A stretch of DNA of 62,342 bases from Pseudomonadota bacterium. Lineage in GTDB: Bacteria > Pseudomonadota > Gammaproteobacteria > Steroidobacterales > Woeseiaceae. The stretch lies in NCBI GenBank assembly GCA_022572185.1, contig JACZWL010000015.1, positions 1 through 62,342 on the forward strand. The letters are read 5' to 3'. Of the stretch, positions 59,540 to 62,342 are shown in pieces. Every line of letters begins with the position of its first letter. Positions within the stretch are counted from its first letter, which is position 1. The notes under the pieces are model-generated. The model made no database searches, had not been told where the DNA came from, and saw only the letters and a program-made list of their open reading frames with translations. The position numbers and the translations under genes are program-made.

Positions 59540-59568
59540 ACTATATTCGCGAGATACATCAGCGTCAA
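59540..59568 (-). promoter_or_regulatory. Sigma-70 promoter of the dcw cluster
   Basis: TTGACG (59563-59568), 17 nt, then TATAGT (59540-59545), read on the minus strand. Both boxes differ from consensus by one base. It lies directly before the MraZ operator. Confidence 0.85.
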
Positions 59569-59837
59569 CTCAGCGGTCCAAATAATTCTTGTTGTACAGG
59601 GACTTAGAGACTATTTCGTGGCTGAATTCGGGCGAATTGTGGCACTCAATTGGAACTATAAATCAGTCACTTAAGGCTGATTTCTCGATCTGCACTTATA
59701 TATATGTCGCCAGTCCGCGACAGCATTGGATTTTTCGACCATTGCGCGGGCCCGCTTTCGGCCAGCGCCGACTATTCGCGCAACACGGTCTTGTGTAAGA
59801 AAGGCGGGTGCGGGGACGGACCCCGAAAAGGTGAGAA

Positions 59838-60217
59838 AGCAGGAGCCGGCAATAAGCCGGGTTCTGTCGTGGACAACCATTCATCTGGGACGACCGTCAC
59901 CGATCGCCTCTAGCGACCTACCCGGGAGTCCGCTCGGGGCCGGCGGTGCAGGCATAAGTCTGCGCACTCCCCTATTTGGTCTTGCTCCAGGCGGGGTTTA
60001 CCGTGCCGCGGCGTGTTACCAGCCGCGCGGTGCGCTCTTACCGCACCTTTTCACCCTTACCGGCGCGCAATGCGCGCTTAGGCGGTTTGTTTTCTGTGGC
60101 ACTTTCCATGGGCTCTCGCCCTCCAGGCGTTACCTGGCGCCCTGCCCGATGGAGCCCGGACTTTCCTCCGAAATCGCCCCGAAAGGCGACCCGGCGGTTG
60201 TCTGGCCGACTCCTACT
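59838..60217 (-). ncRNA. rnpB: RNase P RNA, type A
   Basis: The minus strand carries the M1 RNA of about 380 nt that cleaves tRNA 5' leaders with RnpA. Conserved stretches are GAGGAAAGTCCGGGCTCCAT, CAGGTAACGCCTGG, AAGGGTGAAAAGGTGCGGTA, AGAGCGCACCGCG, AGCAAGACCAAATAGGGG and GACAGAACCCGGCTTAT. Helix P1 pairs 60205-60214 with 59841-59850. The ends are set by P1 and by comparison with E. coli (377 nt). It is transcribed in the same direction as mraZ. Confidence 0.97.
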
Positions 60218-60294
60218 TTCTCGAACTGCTTATTTTACAACAATGATCTTCAATCGGGGCAGATCATTGCCGGGCACCTGTTGTGAACTCGAGT

Positions 60295-60360
60295 GGTATG
60301 CATCGGGCGTATCCCACGAGGGAGTCTGCCCGAGTGAGGGGGATATGCCCGATGCATGCC
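60295..60360. repeat. Large inverted repeat between actF and rnpB
   Basis: The arms GGTATGCATCGGGCGTATCC (from 60295) and GGATATGCCCGATGCATGCC (to 60360) pair over 21 positions with two mismatches, around a 20-odd nt loop. A second inverted repeat, AATGATC / GATCATT, lies at about 60242-60268. No U tract follows. Confidence 0.8.
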
Positions 60361-60432
60361 ACGAGCAGCCGCAGGAAGCACCTTCGTGTTGCCCGCCAGC
60401 CAGTGGTCCAACAAGGCTATATTGATGGATCA

Positions 60433-61701
60433 CTAATAGGCAGGGCCCTCTTCACCGGCCGCGTCCCGCATTTCCCAGGTGGAGATCATCGGAAAAACCT
60501 TGAAGAACAAGAGAAACATCATCAGGAACCCGGCAACGAGCCCGGCAACCAATATCAACTCTGACGGCGAGGAGAATGGCGTGTGGTTTTCCAATCGGGC
60601 CGGCACCACCAGGAGATAACGATTAATCCAGACACCGACATTGATCACTGCCGCCACCAACAGCAATGACCACCAGTTACGCTTGACGGACGCAAATATC
60701 ATCGCAGCAATCGGCAGGCCAAAGACGCAAATTATCATCGTCCAGAAATACGGTGCGTAGTGTCCGAACATCCGTGACCATAGCGGCCCGGTTTCCTGGG
60801 GAAGGTTGCCGAACCACGTAACAAAAAACTGCGCCCAGAACATATATAACCAGAGCAACGAGAAACCGGTGAGAACGATGCCCATGCTCTTCAACTGCCC
60901 GGTTTTGAAAAAATCTCCGAAACCCAGTGTTCGAGAAGTGACTGCCCCGAGAATCAGGATGGCTGCGCTGCCTGCGAGCATGTTGCCCAAAATGAAGTAC
61001 ATGGGAAACACCGTGCTGTGATAATGAGGAAACAACATCATGCCGAAATCCCAGGCGATGAACGTGTTAGCGATAACGGCGACGACCAGCACGACCGGCG
61101 CAAAAAGATACATATTGGATTTCATCGTTTGATCATCGCGGCGCTGTCGTAATGACCACAACCATCTATACAGACTACGGCGCCAGCCCGGGCCGGTTTC
61201 TGCTGATTCCCTCGTGACATCCGGCAGCAAGCCCATCAGGAAGTAGACGATCGCCAGTCCGTAAAACGCCGACTGCGCAAGCAGAGTTCGAATCAATAAA
61301 AAGTTCAGGTCCAGCCAGGGACTCAGATGTTCGCCTGGTTCCGGTGCCAGCCAAAAGAACAATTGTTCCTTGCCGAACGTAAAAATGAGCAAAAACATGA
61401 TAATGGCGAAAGGCAGGAATGCGAGCGTCGCAATCTCGCCCAGGCGATAAAACGGCCGCGCCCAGTTCGTCCTGCAAATCCGCATAAGCGCGGAAAACGC
61501 GATACCGAACTGGCTGATGCCAAGCAGAAAAACAAAGCTCGCCGCAAAGAAACTCCACGGAACCGATTCAGGCGCCGTGGCAAGCATGTAAGCCAGGCTG
61601 CCGGCACCGGCCAACAACAACGCAGCAAGGACAAGCAAAGTCGTCGCATAGCCCCGCCGCCCTTCTGGTACCCCAATTGCAATTTCCGGAATCGCGCTCA
61701 T
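60433..61701 (-). CDS. Alternative complex III quinone-binding subunit ActF-like
   Basis: The 422-residue protein has about ten membrane segments, among them YATTLLVLAALLLAGAGSLAY, LLGISQFGIAFSAL and LYMFWAQFFVTWFGNLP, and matches the NrfD-like ActF subunit of the quinol:cytochrome c oxidoreductase that replaces cytochrome bc1 in some bacteria. It overlaps the cytochrome gene by 4 nt (ATGA). The ActF name over ActC rests on length and on position after the ActE-like gene; the paralogs are similar. Confidence 0.8.
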   Translation of the reverse strand: MSAIPEIAIGVPEGRRGYATTLLVLAALLLAGAGSLAYMLATAPESVPWSFFAASFVFLLGISQFGIAFSALMRICRTNWARPFYRLGEIATLAFLPFAIIMFLLIFTFGKEQLFFWLAPEPGEHLSPWLDLNFLLIRTLLAQSAFYGLAIVYFLMGLLPDVTRESAETGPGWRRSLYRWLWSLRQRRDDQTMKSNMYLFAPVVLVVAVIANTFIAWDFGMMLFPHYHSTVFPMYFILGNMLAGSAAILILGAVTSRTLGFGDFFKTGQLKSMGIVLTGFSLLWLYMFWAQFFVTWFGNLPQETGPLWSRMFGHYAPYFWTMIICVFGLPIAAMIFASVKRNWWSLLLVAAVINVGVWINRYLLVVPARLENHTPFSSPSELILVAGLVAGFLMMFLLFFKVFPMISTWEMRDAAGEEGPAY

Positions 61702-62228
61702 GTCTCGCCAAAGGCTTCCTTGATGAAGTTGACCAGATGCCAGCGGTCTTCCGCCGCTATTGCCTGCCGATAAAACGGCATCGCAATGCTGCCGTGGCTG
61801 ATCGTATAAAAGATCTGCCCGTCAGGCTGCAGCTGTACATAGTCGAGGTTCAGCTCCATGGGCTGGGGCACGAACTGACGACCCACGGGCCCGTTTCCCC
61901 GGCCCTGTTCACCGTGACAGATCAGACAGTGCCGTTCGTACATTTGTCTGCCCCTGGCGAGAGATTCCGGCGATTTACGTATCGGGTTGACCAGGGTCCG
62001 CCCTGCCTCCAGTCGGGCTCGCACCAGCTCGATGATATCTTTTGGCGGCGGATAACCGTCTTTGCCCCCTACGGGCACAGAAGAGCGGTTTGTCGAGACC
62101 TGGGTTTCCTGGGGCTTCACGGACGGCTGGTCCTGCATGTCCTTGTCCCAGGGCAGCGTCACAGCCGTCGCCGGTATTGCCAGAAGGCAAAAAACGCATA
62201 CCAGTTCTGATAAGCGCCGGAAAATCAC
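61698..62228 (-). CDS. Monohaem cytochrome c, ActE-like
   Basis: The 176-residue protein has an N-terminal signal or anchor (LSELVCVFCLLAIPATAV), one haem motif CLICH and a likely Met ligand in AMPFYRQ. The stretch ARGRQMYERHCLICHGEQGRGNGPVG is a standard class I cytochrome c. In alternative complex III the ActE subunit passes electrons towards periplasmic cytochromes. The GTG start overlaps the preceding stop (GTGA). Confidence 0.83.
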   Translation of the reverse strand: MIFRRLSELVCVFCLLAIPATAVTLPWDKDMQDQPSVKPQETQVSTNRSSVPVGGKDGYPPPKDIIELVRARLEAGRTLVNPIRKSPESLARGRQMYERHCLICHGEQGRGNGPVGRQFVPQPMELNLDYVQLQPDGQIFYTISHGSIAMPFYRQAIAAEDRWHLVNFIKEAFGET

Positions 62229-62342
62229 TGGTCTTCCTCCACATGCCGAATCTCCTCCGCCCCTGCCTGTCTGATAATTGCCTCCGCCCTGACCGCTTGC
62301 TCTCCCGCGGCGTCTTCAACGACGACCACGAAGCGATCGATA
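62225..62342 (-). CDS. ActD-like subunit, C-terminal fragment
   Basis: Only the last 38 codons are in the window. They read IDRFVVVVEDAAGEQAVRAE and then AGAEEIRHVEEDQ, which fits the C-terminus of the DUF3341 membrane subunit ActD (typically IDRF... then an alpha-beta end with GAxEVxxVE). The gene runs off the window's right edge. Order actD-actE-actF is that of known alternative complex III operons. Confidence 0.65.
   Translation of the reverse strand, partial: IDRFVVVVEDAAGEQAVRAEAIIRQAGAEEIRHVEEDQ

Larger units (their letters stand above)
59467..59837. other. mraZ-rnpB intergenic region
   Basis: This 371-nt gap holds the mraZ operator and promoter (59506-59568), then no gene, and near rnpB the small palindrome CGGGGACGGACCCCG (59811-59825), which could serve rnpB as a weak terminator. 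Confidence 0.6.

Noticed and set aside
1-62342. CRISPR array, prophage or transposase
   Set aside because: No regularly spaced repeats, phage structural genes or recognisable transposase or integrase were seen.

Overview
The window is a chromosomal segment of a gammaproteobacterium. It carries the Pseudomonas-like block tRNA-Ser / csrA / alaS / recX / recA / pncC with mutS nearby, the E. coli-like block bamD / rluD / pgeF / clpB, a pilS-pilR-pilA-pilB-pilC-pilD-coaE-zapD block, and a complete division and cell-wall (dcw) cluster read mraZ to lpxC, followed by secA and mutT. MurE has the meso-diaminopimelate motif and LpxC is present, so the cell is Gram-negative with lipid A. Alternative complex III genes at the right edge and DciA in place of an enterobacterial-type helicase loader suggest a free-living, non-enteric lineage. 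Order and genus cannot be fixed from the sequence.

Layout. 1-1.7 kb: an accessory strip beside tRNA-Ser(GCU), with one ASCH-domain gene, three copies of a 20-bp repeat in mixed orientation and a possible decayed ORF. 1.7-9 kb (minus): glycosyltransferase, pncC, thpR, recA, recX, alaS, csrA, tRNA-Ser. 9-11.5 kb (plus): mutS, closed by a REP-like palindrome. 11.6-20 kb (minus): fmdB-like, DUF502, aspS, nudB, lipase-like hydrolase; clpB; rluD-pgeF; with bamD divergent. 21-24.8 kb (minus): nadE and sucCD. 25.1-35.3 kb (plus): the type IV pilus block with a sigma-54 promoter before pilA, then coaE and zapD. 35.4-41.4 kb (mostly minus): lpxC, M23 endopeptidase, secA, mutT, with dciA on the plus strand. 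41.9-59.5 kb (minus): the dcw cluster from an mraZ promoter to ftsZ. 59.8-60.2 kb: RNase P RNA. 60.4-62.3 kb: actF, actE and the end of actD.

How the genes work together. PilS-PilR with sigma-54 should switch on the pilin, while PilB, PilC and PilD assemble and process the pilus. The dcw genes make lipid II and the divisome in one nearly overlapping operon, probably autoregulated by MraZ. ZapD, LpxC, SecA and the M23 endopeptidase extend this envelope theme.

The most striking non-coding feature is a c-di-GMP-I (GEMM) riboswitch candidate on the minus strand at 39919-40014. It sits directly upstream of the M23 endopeptidase gene, between lpxC/dciA and secA, so it would link a second messenger to wall remodelling in a locus that also carries the pilus and division genes. 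Other notable signals are palindromes that supply or abut stop codons of several genes, a 16-bp inverted repeat joining the secA stop to the mutT start, and an M23 active site with Asn in place of a conserved His. No CRISPR array, transposase, integrase or prophage gene was seen.
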